From an uncultured Lachnospiraceae bacterium (lineage in GTDB: Bacteria > Bacillota > Clostridia > Lachnospirales > Lachnospiraceae): DNA of 64,000 nucleotides. Below the pieces are notes generated by a model. It made no database searches and was not told the DNA's origin. It worked only from the letters and a program-made list of their open reading frames with translations. The stretch lies in contig CALWQT010000003.1 in assembly GCA_944383765.1 (NCBI GenBank), forward strand, positions 62,001 to 126,000, written 5' to 3'. Below are positions 52,278-63,202 of this stretch, one piece after another (position 1 is the stretch's first letter; each line of letters opens with the position of its first letter). The position numbers were made by a program, and so were the translations under genes.

Positions 52278-52706
52278 ATGAAAAGGACTTTGAATGGAAA
52301 AATCGTACTATTTTTTACGTTGGTATTGTGGGTTATGCTGGTGCGTTGCCTGACCGGATGCAGTCAGGCGGAAGAACCGGAAAAATTAAGGGATCTGGAA
52401 TTTACGGTGGTTGGTGATCAGGAGGTGCCGGAAGAACTGAAGGGAATGATCATGGAAAAGAAAGCGTCGCCGTTTAAATTGACTTATACCGATGAACAGA
52501 GTCTTTACATAGTAGAAGGATATGGAGAACAGCCGACAGGGGGTTACAGCATTGCAGTCCAGGAAATGTATCTGACGGAAAATTCTATTGTATTCCGGGC
52601 AGAACTGATAGGGCCGGAAAAGGGAGAAGATGCAGGAAATGAAAAATCGTATCCTTACATTGTAGTAAAAACGGAGTTCCTGGAAGAACCGGTAATCTTT
52701 CAATAG
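52278..52706 (+). CDS. PrcB-like domain lipoprotein
   Basis: A 142-residue protein with a signal segment (IVLFFTLVLWVMLVRCLTGC) whose lipobox ends at Cys27 (CLTGC). The mature domain has PTGGYSIAVQEMYLTENSIV and SYPYIVVKTE, the signature of the PrcB C-terminal domain that is found in some protease complexes. GGGAGG precedes the ATG at 52278; an upstream in-frame extension is not supported. It is monocistronic and its function is unknown. Confidence 0.75.
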   Translation: MKRTLNGKIVLFFTLVLWVMLVRCLTGCSQAEEPEKLRDLEFTVVGDQEVPEELKGMIMEKKASPFKLTYTDEQSLYIVEGYGEQPTGGYSIAVQEMYLTENSIVFRAELIGPEKGEDAGNEKSYPYIVVKTEFLEEPVIFQ

Positions 52707-52714
52707 AAAATAAG

Positions 52715-52750
52715 AAACAGGGAGAGTCGTCAAACAACTCTCCCTGTTTT
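52715..52750 (+). terminator. Intrinsic terminator after PrcB-like gene
   Basis: AAACAGGGAGAG pairs with CTCTCCCTGTTT, ending in TTTT. Confidence 0.88.
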
Positions 52751-52780
52751 GTTATTATATCCAAAATATATAAGTTTTAG

Positions 52781-54340
<1,560 letters not shown>

Positions 54341-54469
54341 AAAGGCGATTTAAAATTAGACTGGTTTCCGGAGAAACTGCCTGGTATAATAAGAACGCTT
54401 GGCTAGATATTATATGGAAACGGAGATATGAAATGGCCTGGCAGGAAGACTGAAAAAAGGAGGCAGACA

Positions 54470-55351
54470 GTGAAAACCCCTTGTCAGAGAATAGAGAGCA
54501 GTATTATTAAAAAATTCAGAAAAGAGATCTGGAGACCGTTTGTACGGGGAATGCAGGAGTATGAAATGGTGGAGGAGGGAGACCGGGTAGCAGTATGTAT
54601 TTCCGGCGGAAAAGATTCCATGCTGCTGGCAAAATGTATGCAGGAAATCCAGCGTCATGGAGATATTTCCTTTGAATTGAGATTTCTGGTCATGGACCCG
54701 GGCTATCATCCGGACAACAGGAAGATGATCGAAGACAATGCCAGAAAGATGGAAATTCCCATAGAAGTGATGGAATCCGATATTTTTGATACGGTAGTGG
54801 ATATTGACGATTCTCCCTGTTATCTTTGCGCCAGAATGAGGCGGGGATTTCTTTATGCGAATGCAAAAGCTATGGGCTGCAACAAAATTGCGCTGGGACA
54901 TCATTTTAATGATGTGGTGGAAACCATCTTAATGGGAATGATCTATGGAGGTCAGTTCAATACTATGATGCCTAAGCTTTTCAGCACAAATTTTGAAGGA
55001 ATGGAGCTGATACGCCCTCTGTATTATGTGAAAGAGGAAGATATTCTGGCATGGAAAGAGTATAATGAACTGCAATTTCTGCAATGTGCCTGCCGTTTCA
55101 CGGAACAGATTGCCAGGGAAAAAGCGGCGGCTGGAATATTGGAAAATCCGGCAGATATTGTGCACACATCAAAACGCCAGGAGATAAAAGAACTGATCCG
55201 GAAACTGAAAGAAAAAAATCCCAGTGCAGACAGTAATATTTTTAAAAGTGCAGAAAATGTGAACCTGGATATCTGTCTGGGATATGTTTCCAAAGGGATC
55301 CGGCATCATTTTATGGACAGCTATGGAGGAGATGACCGGGGCTGTTCATAA
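54470..55351 (+). CDS. TtcA-like tRNA 2-thiocytidine/thiolation PP-loop ATPase
   Basis: A 293-residue PP-loop ATPase: CISGGKDSMLLAKC (PP-loop), the pair CYLC (DSPCYLCARMRRG), LGHHFNDVVETILMGMIYGG, and a late single Cys in QCACRF. TtcA-type enzymes use iron-sulfur clusters to thiolate tRNA cytidine; these cysteines fit. The start is GTG at 54470, 7 bases after AAAGGAGG; upstream ATGs have no ribosome site. The C-terminal region ends with SYGGDDRGCS. Confidence 0.85.
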   Translation: MKTPCQRIESSIIKKFRKEIWRPFVRGMQEYEMVEEGDRVAVCISGGKDSMLLAKCMQEIQRHGDISFELRFLVMDPGYHPDNRKMIEDNARKMEIPIEVMESDIFDTVVDIDDSPCYLCARMRRGFLYANAKAMGCNKIALGHHFNDVVETILMGMIYGGQFNTMMPKLFSTNFEGMELIRPLYYVKEEDILAWKEYNELQFLQCACRFTEQIAREKAAAGILENPADIVHTSKRQEIKELIRKLKEKNPSADSNIFKSAENVNLDICLGYVSKGIRHHFMDSYGGDDRGCS

Positions 55352-55374
55352 TTCCTGGAGGGGCGGCATACATT
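55345..55374 (+). promoter_or_regulatory. Sigma-E-like promoter of sipL
   Basis: TTCATAA (55345-55351), 15-base spacer, CATACATT (55367-55374). It overlaps the end of the TtcA-like gene and is 35 bases before the sipL start. Confidence 0.65.
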
Positions 55375-55408
55375 TTCTTATAAAAATAAGTAAGGAAGGT
55401 ATGCCAAC

Positions 55409-56974
55409 ATGGAATTGGTAAAGAAGAATATCCATATGAACCGGTGGAAAAATCATGCGGCCACACAGATTACCCTGGACGACGATTTTATTGTACCGGA
55501 TACGATGGACGATATGGAACAGATTGTCCTTGATACAGGCAGCATACAGATCGAGACTTCCAGACCCCAGGGAGAGAAGGTGTCAGTCAAAGGGAAACTG
55601 GATTTCCGTGTGCTGTACCGGCGGGAAGGCGGAGGGCTTCAGACCTTGGGAGGCTCCATCCCTTTTGAGGAAACCGTGAATGTACCGGGGCTGACAGAAC
55701 ATGATTATATCAGTATGACCTGGGAACTGGATGACCTGAATGTGAGCATGATCAATTCCAGAAAGATGAGTGTAAAGGCAATCGTGACTCTGAACGTCCA
55801 GGTAGAAACTCTTTACGATGTGGAAGCGGCAGTAGATGTAGCGGCCGGGACAGATGGAGAAGATGCCAGGGTACTGCGGGAAGAGATGGACGTAGCAGGA
55901 ATTGGTGTGAGAAAAAAAGACACCTATCGGGTAAAAGAAACGATAGCTTTGTCCGGAAACAAGCCTAACATTGAGGCGATACTTTGGAGCGGAGTACGGC
56001 TTGGCAGTACTTCCAGCCGTCCGGGAGACGGAAAAATATATATAGATGGAGAACTGTCAGTATTCGTTATTTATACGGCTGAGGGAGAAGGATCACCGGT
56101 GCAGTGGCTGGAGGAAAGTGTGCCATTTTCCGGGGAACTGGAGGTGAGCGGGTGCAGAGAAGAGATGATTCCGGTTATTTCCATGCGCCTGGTGCACAGA
56201 GAAGTAGAGGCACGGCCGGATTATGACGGCGAGATGCGGGAACTGGAACTGGATGCAGTAATTGAACTGGACCTTAAACTGTACGAAGAAGAAAAGATGG
56301 AACTGGTCAGTGACCTGTATTCCACGAACCGGGAAGCGGTGCTGGAAACAGGAGAGGTTTGTTTTGACCAGATCCTGACAAAAAATCTTTGCAAGTGCAA
56401 GATTGCGGAAAAAGTAGAGATTAGCAGCCATGACAGGATTTTGCAGATCTGTCACAGTGAGGGTGCGGTCAAAATTGATGAAATGGAAGTAAAAGATGAT
56501 ACCCTGCATATTGAAGGGGCTCTGGAAGTCCAGCTTTTGTACATGACTGATGATGACAGCCAGCCAATTCAGTCAGCCACAGAGATCATACCATTCCATC
56601 AGATGGTGGAAGCAAAAGGGATTTCTGAGGACAGCATCTATCAGATGAATGCCAGTCTGGATAATATGTCCGCAGTGATGCTGGGAGGCAGTATGGTAGA
56701 GGTGAAAGCAGTGGTCAATCTGGATCTTCTGGTATTGCAGCCTGTGTGCAGGCAGGTGATCACAGGAGTGACGGTGCAGCCTCTCAATATGGAAAAGATC
56801 CAGAAATTGCCGGGAATCGTAGGCTATATTGTACAGCCAGGAGACTCGTTGTGGAAAATTGCAAAGAAATTTCATACTACGGTGGAAAACATTATGGAGA
56901 CAAATGGGCTTTCCAGCGACGAGATCCGTCCTGGGGAAAAACTGATTCTGGTGAAGGAAATTGCCCAGGGATAG
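55409..56974 (+). CDS. sipL: SipL-like spore coat morphogenesis protein (DUF3794 repeats plus LysM)
   Basis: A 521-residue protein with three DUF3794 modules (each with a motif like VKGKLDFRVLYR, IDGELSVFVIYT, IEGALEVQLLYM) and a C-terminal LysM domain (about 470-517: VGYIVQPGDSLWKIAKKFHTT). This is the layout of Clostridioides difficile SipL (522 residues), which binds SpoIVA to attach the coat to the forespore. GGAAGG precedes the ATG. The promoter resembles sigma-E sites. Confidence 0.9.
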   Translation: MELVKKNIHMNRWKNHAATQITLDDDFIVPDTMDDMEQIVLDTGSIQIETSRPQGEKVSVKGKLDFRVLYRREGGGLQTLGGSIPFEETVNVPGLTEHDYISMTWELDDLNVSMINSRKMSVKAIVTLNVQVETLYDVEAAVDVAAGTDGEDARVLREEMDVAGIGVRKKDTYRVKETIALSGNKPNIEAILWSGVRLGSTSSRPGDGKIYIDGELSVFVIYTAEGEGSPVQWLEESVPFSGELEVSGCREEMIPVISMRLVHREVEARPDYDGEMRELELDAVIELDLKLYEEEKMELVSDLYSTNREAVLETGEVCFDQILTKNLCKCKIAEKVEISSHDRILQICHSEGAVKIDEMEVKDDTLHIEGALEVQLLYMTDDDSQPIQSATEIIPFHQMVEAKGISEDSIYQMNASLDNMSAVMLGGSMVEVKAVVNLDLLVLQPVCRQVITGVTVQPLNMEKIQKLPGIVGYIVQPGDSLWKIAKKFHTTVENIMETNGLSSDEIRPGEKLILVKEIAQG

Positions 56975-56975
56975 G

Positions 56976-57127
56976 ACACTGCACCAAAATGGAGGCAGGG
57001 CATATGATAAAGTATAACCGTATCCAACACTGCACCCGGCCGGTGCTTTATCATAGATGACAGGGCAACCTGGGCGGCGATGGCGTGCTTGCAAGGCGTT
57101 GTTGCCGTTTACATAAGGGTGCAGTGT
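56976..57127. other. Structured intergenic element with three copies of a 10-mer
   Basis: ACACTGCACC occurs at 56976-56985 and again at 57027-57036; its reverse complement GGTGCAGTGT is at 57118-57127. The outer pair can close a domain containing ATGATAAAG/CTTTATCAT (about 57004-57012 and 57046-57054), GCACC/GGTGC (57032-57036, 57042-57046) and GGCAAC/GTTGCC (57064-57069, 57100-57105). The distal copy can pair with either of the other two. This may be a small RNA, an mRNA leader for the GIY-YIG gene, or a miniature inverted-repeat element. No conserved riboswitch was recognised. Confidence 0.6.
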
Positions 57128-57154
57128 GGAACAGGAGAAAGGAATAAGGTACCA

Positions 57155-57412
57155 ATGAATTTTACATACCTGGTGAAGTGTAGGGATGGAACCCTTTACT
57201 GCGGGTGGACAAACTGCCTGGAAAAACGCCTGGAAGCGCATAACAGTGGGAAAGGTGCTAAATATACGAAAAGCCGGAGACCGGTGGAACTGGTCTATTG
57301 GGAGGAATTTGACACAAAAGAAGAAGCCATGAGGCGGGAAGCTGCTGTCAAAAGACTTACCAGAAAGGAAAAAGAGGAATTAATCAAAGGTTGGAAAAGA
57401 AAAGGCGACTGA
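57155..57412 (+). CDS. GIY-YIG nuclease-superfamily protein (YhbQ/UPF0213-like)
   Basis: An 85-residue single GIY-YIG domain: FTYLVKCRDGTLYCGWTN, with TYLV and YCGWT standing for the GIY and YIG elements; then the family's Arg (EKRLEAHN), GKGAKYTKSRRPVELVYWEEF and MRREAAVKRL. Relatives such as YhbQ are short and likely act on DNA. The ATG at 57155 lies 4 bases after AAGGT. A terminator follows. Confidence 0.88.
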   Translation: MNFTYLVKCRDGTLYCGWTNCLEKRLEAHNSGKGAKYTKSRRPVELVYWEEFDTKEEAMRREAAVKRLTRKEKEELIKGWKRKGD

Positions 57413-57453
57413 ACTGCTGGAAAGTTGGGATACTGGCGGTTCAGTCGCTTTTT
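57405..57453 (+). terminator. Intrinsic terminator after GIY-YIG gene
   Basis: GCGACTGAAC pairs with GTTCAGTCGC, then TTTTT; the stop codon lies in the ascending arm. Confidence 0.88.
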
Positions 57454-57473
57454 ATAGGAATAATTTTACTGTT

Positions 57474-58124
57474 TTATGCCACAAACCGGTACATCATGAT
57501 ATAATGACAGAAACTTCCACCCATGACAAACAGGTGAAAAATCTCATGGGATCCGAAGTTTTTATGCCTGGAATTAAAAAGAGGCAGTTTCAGTGCATAG
57601 ATTACTCCACCTATGGTATAGATAATACCGCCGGCCAGCAGCCATCCAAATGCAGCGGCAGGCAGGGCACGGATGATTTTCTCCATGGCCAGGACGCATA
57701 CCCATCCCATGGAAATATAAATTCCGGAAGAAAACCATTTGGGGCAGGTAATCCAAAGAGCCTTGATCAGAATACCTGCGATGGCAATTGCCCATACCAG
57801 GGTAAGAAGATGCCATCCGGTGGAATCGCCAAGTACGATCAGGCATACGGGAGTATACGTGCCTGCTATCAGCACGAAAATCATCATATGGTCAATCTTT
57901 TTCAGGAGCTTATTGATTCTGGGAGAAATATCCAGGGTATGATAAATAGTACTGGCAGCATACAGAAGGACCATGCTGGCAATAAAAACAGCCAGGGCCG
58001 TGACATGAAGCTTTCCCGGTTCAGCAGCAGCTTTTACCAATAAGGGGAAAGCGGAAAAAAATGCCAGCATCATACCGATAAAGTGAGTGATGGCGCTGCC
58101 GGGATCTTTTAAATGAAATTTCAT
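57474..58124 (-). CDS. Hemolysin III / PAQR family membrane protein
   Basis: A 216-residue membrane protein with seven hydrophobic segments. The family's metal ligands appear in ASTIYHTLD and FGSHEIFHLFVMGGSFCHY (three His in the last part), with DHMMIFVLIAGTYTP between. Hemolysin III/PAQR proteins are likely zinc hydrolases or membrane-homeostasis proteins (TrhA). GGAGGC precedes the ATG. It converges with the GIY-YIG gene and is divergent from the RluA-type gene. Confidence 0.92.
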   Translation of the reverse strand: MKFHLKDPGSAITHFIGMMLAFFSAFPLLVKAAAEPGKLHVTALAVFIASMVLLYAASTIYHTLDISPRINKLLKKIDHMMIFVLIAGTYTPVCLIVLGDSTGWHLLTLVWAIAIAGILIKALWITCPKWFSSGIYISMGWVCVLAMEKIIRALPAAAFGWLLAGGIIYTIGGVIYALKLPLFNSRHKNFGSHEIFHLFVMGGSFCHYIMMYRFVA

Positions 58125-58231
58125 AAGACGCCTCCTTTAAAAGAAACTATATAATCTAGTAATGAAAACTACATAATATGTTTTCATATACTATACATCT
58201 ATGAAACAGGAAAGTCAAGGGATCCAAGTCG

Positions 58232-58963
58232 ATGTTAAAAATTTTATTTGAAGATCAAAGTATGATTGTGGTGGAAAAACCTCCGGGATTAGAATCGCAG
58301 GAGACGAAAAAGTTGGAACCGGATATGGTGAGTGAAATTAAAAAACATATCCACAAATTATCCACACAGATGCCGGGAAAAGTCCAACCGCCTTATGTAG
58401 GAGTTATCCACAGACTGGACAAACCGGTAGGAGGCATCATGGTTTATGCCAAGACCAAAGAAGCGGCAGCTGCTTTAAGCAGGCAGGTCCAGAGCGGAAT
58501 GATGAAAAAATATTATTTATCCATAATATGTGGAAAACTTGTGGATAATGTGGGTAACTTCGTGGATTATTTGTTAAAAGATGAAAAAACCAATCAATCC
58601 AGGGTTGTGGAAAAGGGAACGGAAGGAAGCCGGGAAGCCAGACTGAATTACCGGGTGAAAGATTACGGTACGGTGAATGGAAGCCAGGTTTCTCTGGTGG
58701 AAATTGAATTGCTTACAGGCCGCCATCATCAGATCCGGGTGCAGTTTTCCTCCAGAGGATTTCCTCTTTATGGAGACAGAAAATATGGAAAAGATGGAAC
58801 CAGAGAGGGAGAGTCAGGAAAATTCCGGGGAAGAACAGGAGAAATGCCTGCTCTCTATGCCTATCGGCTGGAATTTTACCATCCGGTGACCGGGGAAAAA
58901 ATGAGTTTCAGAAAAGAACCGGGTTCCGGTGCGTTTGCCAGCTTTGTTCCGGAAGGAAAATAG
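58232..58963 (+). CDS. RluA family pseudouridine synthase
   Basis: A 243-residue synthase with the catalytic VIHRLDKPVGGIMVYAKT (Asp at the usual position), LLTGRHHQIRVQF and an N-terminal MIVVEKPPGLESQE. It lacks an S4 domain, as do short RluA-type enzymes. It converts uridine in rRNA or tRNA to pseudouridine. No clear ribosome site precedes the ATG (AAGGGATCC lies 10 bases upstream). Confidence 0.92.
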   Translation: MLKILFEDQSMIVVEKPPGLESQETKKLEPDMVSEIKKHIHKLSTQMPGKVQPPYVGVIHRLDKPVGGIMVYAKTKEAAAALSRQVQSGMMKKYYLSIICGKLVDNVGNFVDYLLKDEKTNQSRVVEKGTEGSREARLNYRVKDYGTVNGSQVSLVEIELLTGRHHQIRVQFSSRGFPLYGDRKYGKDGTREGESGKFRGRTGEMPALYAYRLEFYHPVTGEKMSFRKEPGSGAFASFVPEGK

Positions 58964-59001
58964 AGTCTTCCTGCCTGGTTTCCGTTGAGAAAAAAATGGC
59001 A

Positions 59002-59031
59002 GAATAATTTCATGGCTGGCGCTCATACTAG
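59002..59031 (+). promoter_or_regulatory. Sigma-E-like promoter of the YtvI-type gene
   Basis: GAATAAT (59002-59008), 15-base spacer, CATACTAG (59024-59031). This is a moderate match to the sigma-E pattern, 43 bases before the start codon. Confidence 0.5.
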
Positions 59032-59074
59032 ATGGTGTACAAAGGAAGTACAAAACAGAAAACAGGTGAGAGCC

Positions 59075-60190
59075 ATGGTCAAACCGAGCAAGAAACTGAA
59101 GAAAGTTTTTTTGATTCTGGGAATTACGGGATTGGTCTATGCAGGATTCCGGTATCTGCTGCCGCTCGTAATTCCCTTTTTAGCTGCCTATATCGTGGCT
59201 TTGGGGCTGAAACCTTCTGCCCACTGGCTTCACTGCCGGCTGAAGATCCGCTGGAAAGGCAGACAGAAATATCTGCCGGTAGGAATCATCGGGGGAGCAG
59301 AACTGATCCTGGCAGCGGGAATGCTGGGAGCAGCAGCTTACTGGGGTATTTGGAGACTGTGCAAAGAACTGGTTCTGATTTCTGACAGCCTGCCGGAATG
59401 GATCGGGATGCTGGATGTCTGGCTGACGGAAAACTGTCATAGAATAGAACATATTTTTCATCTGAATCCTGATTGTCTGGTGGTGCTGATGCGGGATATG
59501 CTGTCGGGACTGAGTGACAGCATAAAAAAGGCCATGATGCCGTTTCTAATGGAAAACTCCATGGCAATCCTGGAAGGAGTGTCAGAATTTATGATCAAAT
59601 GTGTGTTGTTTTTTCTGGCAGCTATCCTTTCCCTGGAAGAGATGGAAGAACTGAAGAGAAGAAGGGACAATTCCATATTCTGGAAGGAGTATGCCATGAT
59701 AGGGGAACGTCTGGCGTCGGCTGGGAAAGCTTATTTGAAGACCCAGGGGAGTACGCTGTTTCTTACGATTCTGATCTGTATGGCGGGATTATGGCTGATG
59801 GGTAATCCCTATTATATTGTTCTGGGGATAGCCATAGGAGTTCTGGATGCCCTTCCTGTTTTGGGAACAGGGACTGTATTCCTGCCCTGGGCGGTGTTCT
59901 GTGCCGTAAATGGAAACTGGGGGCGGGCCGGAGGTCTTGTGGGAATCTATCTGATCTGTTATTTCCTCCGGGAATTCATGGAGGCCAGGATCATGGGGAA
60001 CGAAATCGGGCTGACTCCTTTGGAATCGCTGGTGTCCATTTATGTGGGCTGGCAGCTGTTCGGCTTTTGGGGCTTTATTTTAGGACCGATTGGCCTGATA
60101 CTGATCGAGGATATCATAGCTGCCTGTGAAGGGAGAGAAAATGGAAAAACCGAAGGTTCTCCAGTTGACAATTCAGAAAAAATGGCGTAG
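59075..60190 (+). CDS. AI-2E family transporter, probable sporulation protein YtvI
   Basis: A 371-residue membrane protein with about seven to eight hydrophobic segments and the AI-2E (PF01594) motifs: LGIAIGVLDALPVLGTGTVFLPW and GNEIGLTPLESLVSIYVGWQLFGFWGFILGPIGLI. The YtvI subgroup is made in sporulating mother cells, and a sigma-E-like site lies upstream. The ATG at 59075 follows GGTGAGAG; an upstream in-frame region is unlikely to be translated. Its last 26 bases hold the promoter of the proS T-box. Confidence 0.82.
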   Translation: MVKPSKKLKKVFLILGITGLVYAGFRYLLPLVIPFLAAYIVALGLKPSAHWLHCRLKIRWKGRQKYLPVGIIGGAELILAAGMLGAAAYWGIWRLCKELVLISDSLPEWIGMLDVWLTENCHRIEHIFHLNPDCLVVLMRDMLSGLSDSIKKAMMPFLMENSMAILEGVSEFMIKCVLFFLAAILSLEEMEELKRRRDNSIFWKEYAMIGERLASAGKAYLKTQGSTLFLTILICMAGLWLMGNPYYIVLGIAIGVLDALPVLGTGTVFLPWAVFCAVNGNWGRAGGLVGIYLICYFLREFMEARIMGNEIGLTPLESLVSIYVGWQLFGFWGFILGPIGLILIEDIIAACEGRENGKTEGSPVDNSEKMA

Positions 60191-60193
60191 AAT
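60165..60193 (+). promoter_or_regulatory. Sigma-A promoter of the proS T-box leader
   Basis: TTGACA (60165-60170), 17-base spacer, TAGAAT (60188-60193). The promoter is inside the end of the preceding gene; the TAG of its -10 is that gene's stop codon. Confidence 0.8.
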
Positions 60194-60199
60194 CAACCT

Positions 60200-60438
60200 A
60201 CAAAAGTAAAAGCGTTGAAGAGGAATAGTAGGCATTGATACATCTCCAGAGAATAAGCCATAGGTGAGAGGCTTTGGTGTCCCTGAATGCTGAACCGGTC
60301 TTGGAGCTCCGTATGAGGAATACGGCGTTGTCCGGCGTTAACGGAAACAAGAGGTGGGCAGATATCTGATCTGCCAAATTGGGTGGTATCGCCGAGCGTT
60401 TCGGTCCCTTTGTCAGGAAGGGACGGAACGCTTTTTTT
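60200..60438 (+). promoter_or_regulatory. Proline T-box riboswitch with terminator
   Basis: Stem I elements GAAGAGGAATAGTA (about 60216-60229) and CAGAGAATAAGCC/GGTGAGAGGCTT, the T-box core AATTGGGTGGTATCGC (60378-60393), and a terminator AGCGTTTCGGTCCC / GGGACGGAACGCT with TTTTTTT (60395-60438). Candidate proline specifiers are CCC (60281) or CCU (60282); CCG at 60295 is less likely. Uncharged tRNA-Pro should prevent termination and switch on proS. Confidence 0.9.
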
Positions 60439-60481
60439 GTGTGATAGGAGCTATGAAACAGCATATGAAGGAGGAAGTATC

Positions 60482-61915
60482 ATGGCAAATGAAAAGAAAC
60501 TGGTGGAAGCCATTACGTCTATGGACGTCGATTTCGCTCAGTGGTATACCGATGTGGTAAAGAAAGCGGAACTTATTGATTATTCCAGTGTAAAAGGCTG
60601 CATGGTCATCAAACCGGCAGGATATGCGATCTGGGAGAATATTCAGAAAGAACTGGATAAGAGATTCAAGGAAACAGGGGTAGAAAATGTTTATATGCCT
60701 ATCTTTATTCCGGAAAGCCTGCTGCAGAAGGAAAAAGACCATGTAGAGGGATTTGCGCCGGAAGTAGCATGGGTCACTCATGGAGGTCTGGAGCCTCTTC
60801 AGGAGAGAATGTGTGTAAGACCAACGTCTGAGACCCTGTTCTGCGATTTTTATGCCAGGGATATCCATTCTTACCGGGATCTGCCCAGACTTTACAATCA
60901 GTGGTGCTCCGTAGTCCGCTGGGAAAAGACCACCAGACCGTTCCTGCGTTCCAGAGAATTCTTATGGCAGGAAGGCCATACAGCCCATGCTACAGCAGAA
61001 GAAGCAGAAGAGCGTACCATTCAGATGCTGAACCTGTATGCTGATTTCTGTGAGAATGTGCTGGCTATGCCGGTAATCCGCGGACGTAAAACAGACAAGG
61101 AAAAATTTGCGGGGGCAGAAGCAACCTATACCATTGAAGCACTGATGCATGATGGAAAGGCTCTTCAGTCCGGAACCAGTCATAATTTCGGCGATGGATT
61201 TGCAAAAGCATTTGGCATCCAGTTCTCTGATAAAGATAATAAGCTGAAGTATGTGCATCAGACTTCCTGGGGTATGACCACCCGTCTGATCGGTGCGATC
61301 ATCATGGTACATGGTGATGATAATGGATTGGTACTTCCTCCGGCAATCGCGCCTACTCAGGTAGTGATCGTTCCGATCCAGCAGAAGAAAGAGGGAGTGC
61401 TGGACAAGGCATTTGAACTGAAAGAGGTATTGTCCAATTTCAGAGTGAAAGTGGACGATTCTGATAAGAGTCCGGGCTGGAAGTTCAGTGAATCGGAAAT
61501 GAGAGGAATTCCGGTTCGTGTGGAAATCGGTCCCAGGGACATTGAAAACAAGGAAGCGGTTCTGGTGCGCCGGGATACCCATGAAAAAATGACGGTATCT
61601 CTCGCAGAGATCGGAGAAAAGGTACAGGAACTGCTGGATACCATTCAGAAGGATATGCTGGAAAGAGCAAGAAAGCACAGAGACCAGCACACCTATACCG
61701 CTACTACCCTGGAAGAATTTGAGAAGACAGTCAACGAGAAGCCAGGATTTGTGAAGGCTATGTGGTGCGGCTGCCAGGAATGTGAAGATAAGATCAAGGA
61801 ACTGACAGGAGCTACTTCCCGGTGTATGCCGTTTAAGCAGGAACAGATTTCTGATAAATGTGTATGCTGCGGAAAACCAGCTACTAAGATGGTATATTGG
61901 GGCAGGGCATATTGA
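60482..61915 (+). CDS. proS: Prolyl-tRNA synthetase (archaeal/eukaryotic-type ProS)
   Basis: A 477-residue class II synthetase: motif 2 region [36 protein letters not shown] and [16 protein letters not shown], motif 3 [18 protein letters not shown], and a C-terminal Cys-rich zinc-like element ([30 protein letters not shown]). It lacks the INS editing domain of bacterial-type ProS. It charges tRNA-Pro. The ATG at 60482 follows GGAGG by 6-7 bases, after the T-box terminator. Confidence 0.95.
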   Translation: MANEKKLVEAITSMDVDFAQWYTDVVKKAELIDYSSVKGCMVIKPAGYAIWENIQKELDKRFKETGVENVYMPIFIPESLLQKEKDHVEGFAPEVAWVTHGGLEPLQERMCVRPTSETLFCDFYARDIHSYRDLPRLYNQWCSVVRWEKTTRPFLRSREFLWQEGHTAHATAEEAEERTIQMLNLYADFCENVLAMPVIRGRKTDKEKFAGAEATYTIEALMHDGKALQSGTSHNFGDGFAKAFGIQFSDKDNKLKYVHQTSWGMTTRLIGAIIMVHGDDNGLVLPPAIAPTQVVIVPIQQKKEGVLDKAFELKEVLSNFRVKVDDSDKSPGWKFSESEMRGIPVRVEIGPRDIENKEAVLVRRDTHEKMTVSLAEIGEKVQELLDTIQKDMLERARKHRDQHTYTATTLEEFEKTVNEKPGFVKAMWCGCQECEDKIKELTGATSRCMPFKQEQISDKCVCCGKPATKMVYWGRAY

Positions 61916-61932
61916 TCAAAGGAGGAACGGCT

Positions 61933-63120
61933 ATGGAGATACCCCAGGCGGTGGAACGGATCATCCAAACCCTGGAAGAAAATGGGTTTGAGGCCTTTGC
62001 GGTAGGCGGCTGTGTCCGGGATACTCTGCTTGGCAGGACCCCGGAAGACTGGGATATTACCACTTCGGCCCAGCCGGAGGAAGTGAAGAAGCTGTTTCGC
62101 CGGACTATTGATACGGGCATTCAGCATGGAACGGTGACAGTTCTGGAAAACCGGACAGGGTATGAGGTGACGACTTACCGGATTGATGGTATTTACGAAG
62201 ATGGGCGCCATCCGAAGTCAGTGGAATTTACATCTGATCTTCTGGAGGACCTGAAACGCCGGGATTTTACTATCAATGCCATGGCATACAGCCATAAGAC
62301 CGGGATTATTGATGCCTTCGGCGGCATGGAAGATTTAAAAAACGGTATGATCCGCTGTGTAGGCTGTGCCAGGGACCGTTTTACGGAAGATGCCCTGCGT
62401 ATTCTCCGGGCAATCCGGTTTTCTGCTCAGCTGGGATTTTCCGTGGAAGAAAAAACCCTGGAAGCGGTGGCAGAAATAGCCCCTAATCTGATTCATGTGA
62501 GCAAAGAAAGGATACAGGTGGAACTGACGAAGCTTTTGTGTTCCTCTCACCCGGAGCGTATGGCCATGGTGTTTGAACAGGGGCTTGCTCCCTTCCTTTC
62601 CTCTCATTTTTCCGGCATTGAAAAACCGGACAGAGAAAGTACCAACAGGCTGTCAGATCAGTTCTCAGGAGAAAAGTATGTTCGCTGGGCGGCGTTTCTG
62701 CGGTGCCTGATTCCGACAGATGCGGCCAGGATCCTGAAGGAACTGAAAATGGATAATGATACCATTTCCCGGGTCAAAATCCTGACAGAATGGTGGAAAG
62801 TGGCGATAGAGGCAGAGAAATACAGCATCCGGAAAGTGATGAGCCAGATGCCGGCGGAATTGTTTGATGCTTTGCTGGATTTCCGGCGGGCAGCAGGAAC
62901 GGAATCCTGGGAGCAGTGGGAACAGCTGAAGTTCCTGACGGAGGAGATACGCCAGTCAGGAGACTGTATTTCGTTAAAGATGCTTGCGGTCACAGGAGCA
63001 GACCTGATCGCAGCAGGAGTAAAACCAGGCAGGGAACTGGGAGAGATGTTGAACCATATGCTGGAAGATGTACTCCAGTATCCGGAGCATAATACAAAAG
63101 AATATTTATTGAGATTCTAA
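61933..63120 (+). CDS. cca: CCA tRNA nucleotidyltransferase
   Basis: A 395-residue class II nucleotidyltransferase: FAVGGCVRDTLLGRTPEDWDITT (with the DxD metal motif), RRDFTINAMAYS, FTEDALRILRAIRFSAQLGF and a helical C-terminal body. It adds or repairs CCA at tRNA ends. AAAGGAGGAACGGC precedes the ATG at 61933; it starts 17 bases after proS and may share its T-box transcript. No HD domain is seen. Confidence 0.92.
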   Translation: MEIPQAVERIIQTLEENGFEAFAVGGCVRDTLLGRTPEDWDITTSAQPEEVKKLFRRTIDTGIQHGTVTVLENRTGYEVTTYRIDGIYEDGRHPKSVEFTSDLLEDLKRRDFTINAMAYSHKTGIIDAFGGMEDLKNGMIRCVGCARDRFTEDALRILRAIRFSAQLGFSVEEKTLEAVAEIAPNLIHVSKERIQVELTKLLCSSHPERMAMVFEQGLAPFLSSHFSGIEKPDRESTNRLSDQFSGEKYVRWAAFLRCLIPTDAARILKELKMDNDTISRVKILTEWWKVAIEAEKYSIRKVMSQMPAELFDALLDFRRAAGTESWEQWEQLKFLTEEIRQSGDCISLKMLAVTGADLIAAGVKPGRELGEMLNHMLEDVLQYPEHNTKEYLLRF

Positions 63121-63202
63121 AAATGACTGCCTCTTCATATTCTGAAATAGCCGGACAGGAAACAGCCTGCCCGTATGAAACGAGGAATATGGAGGGGCAG
63201 CC

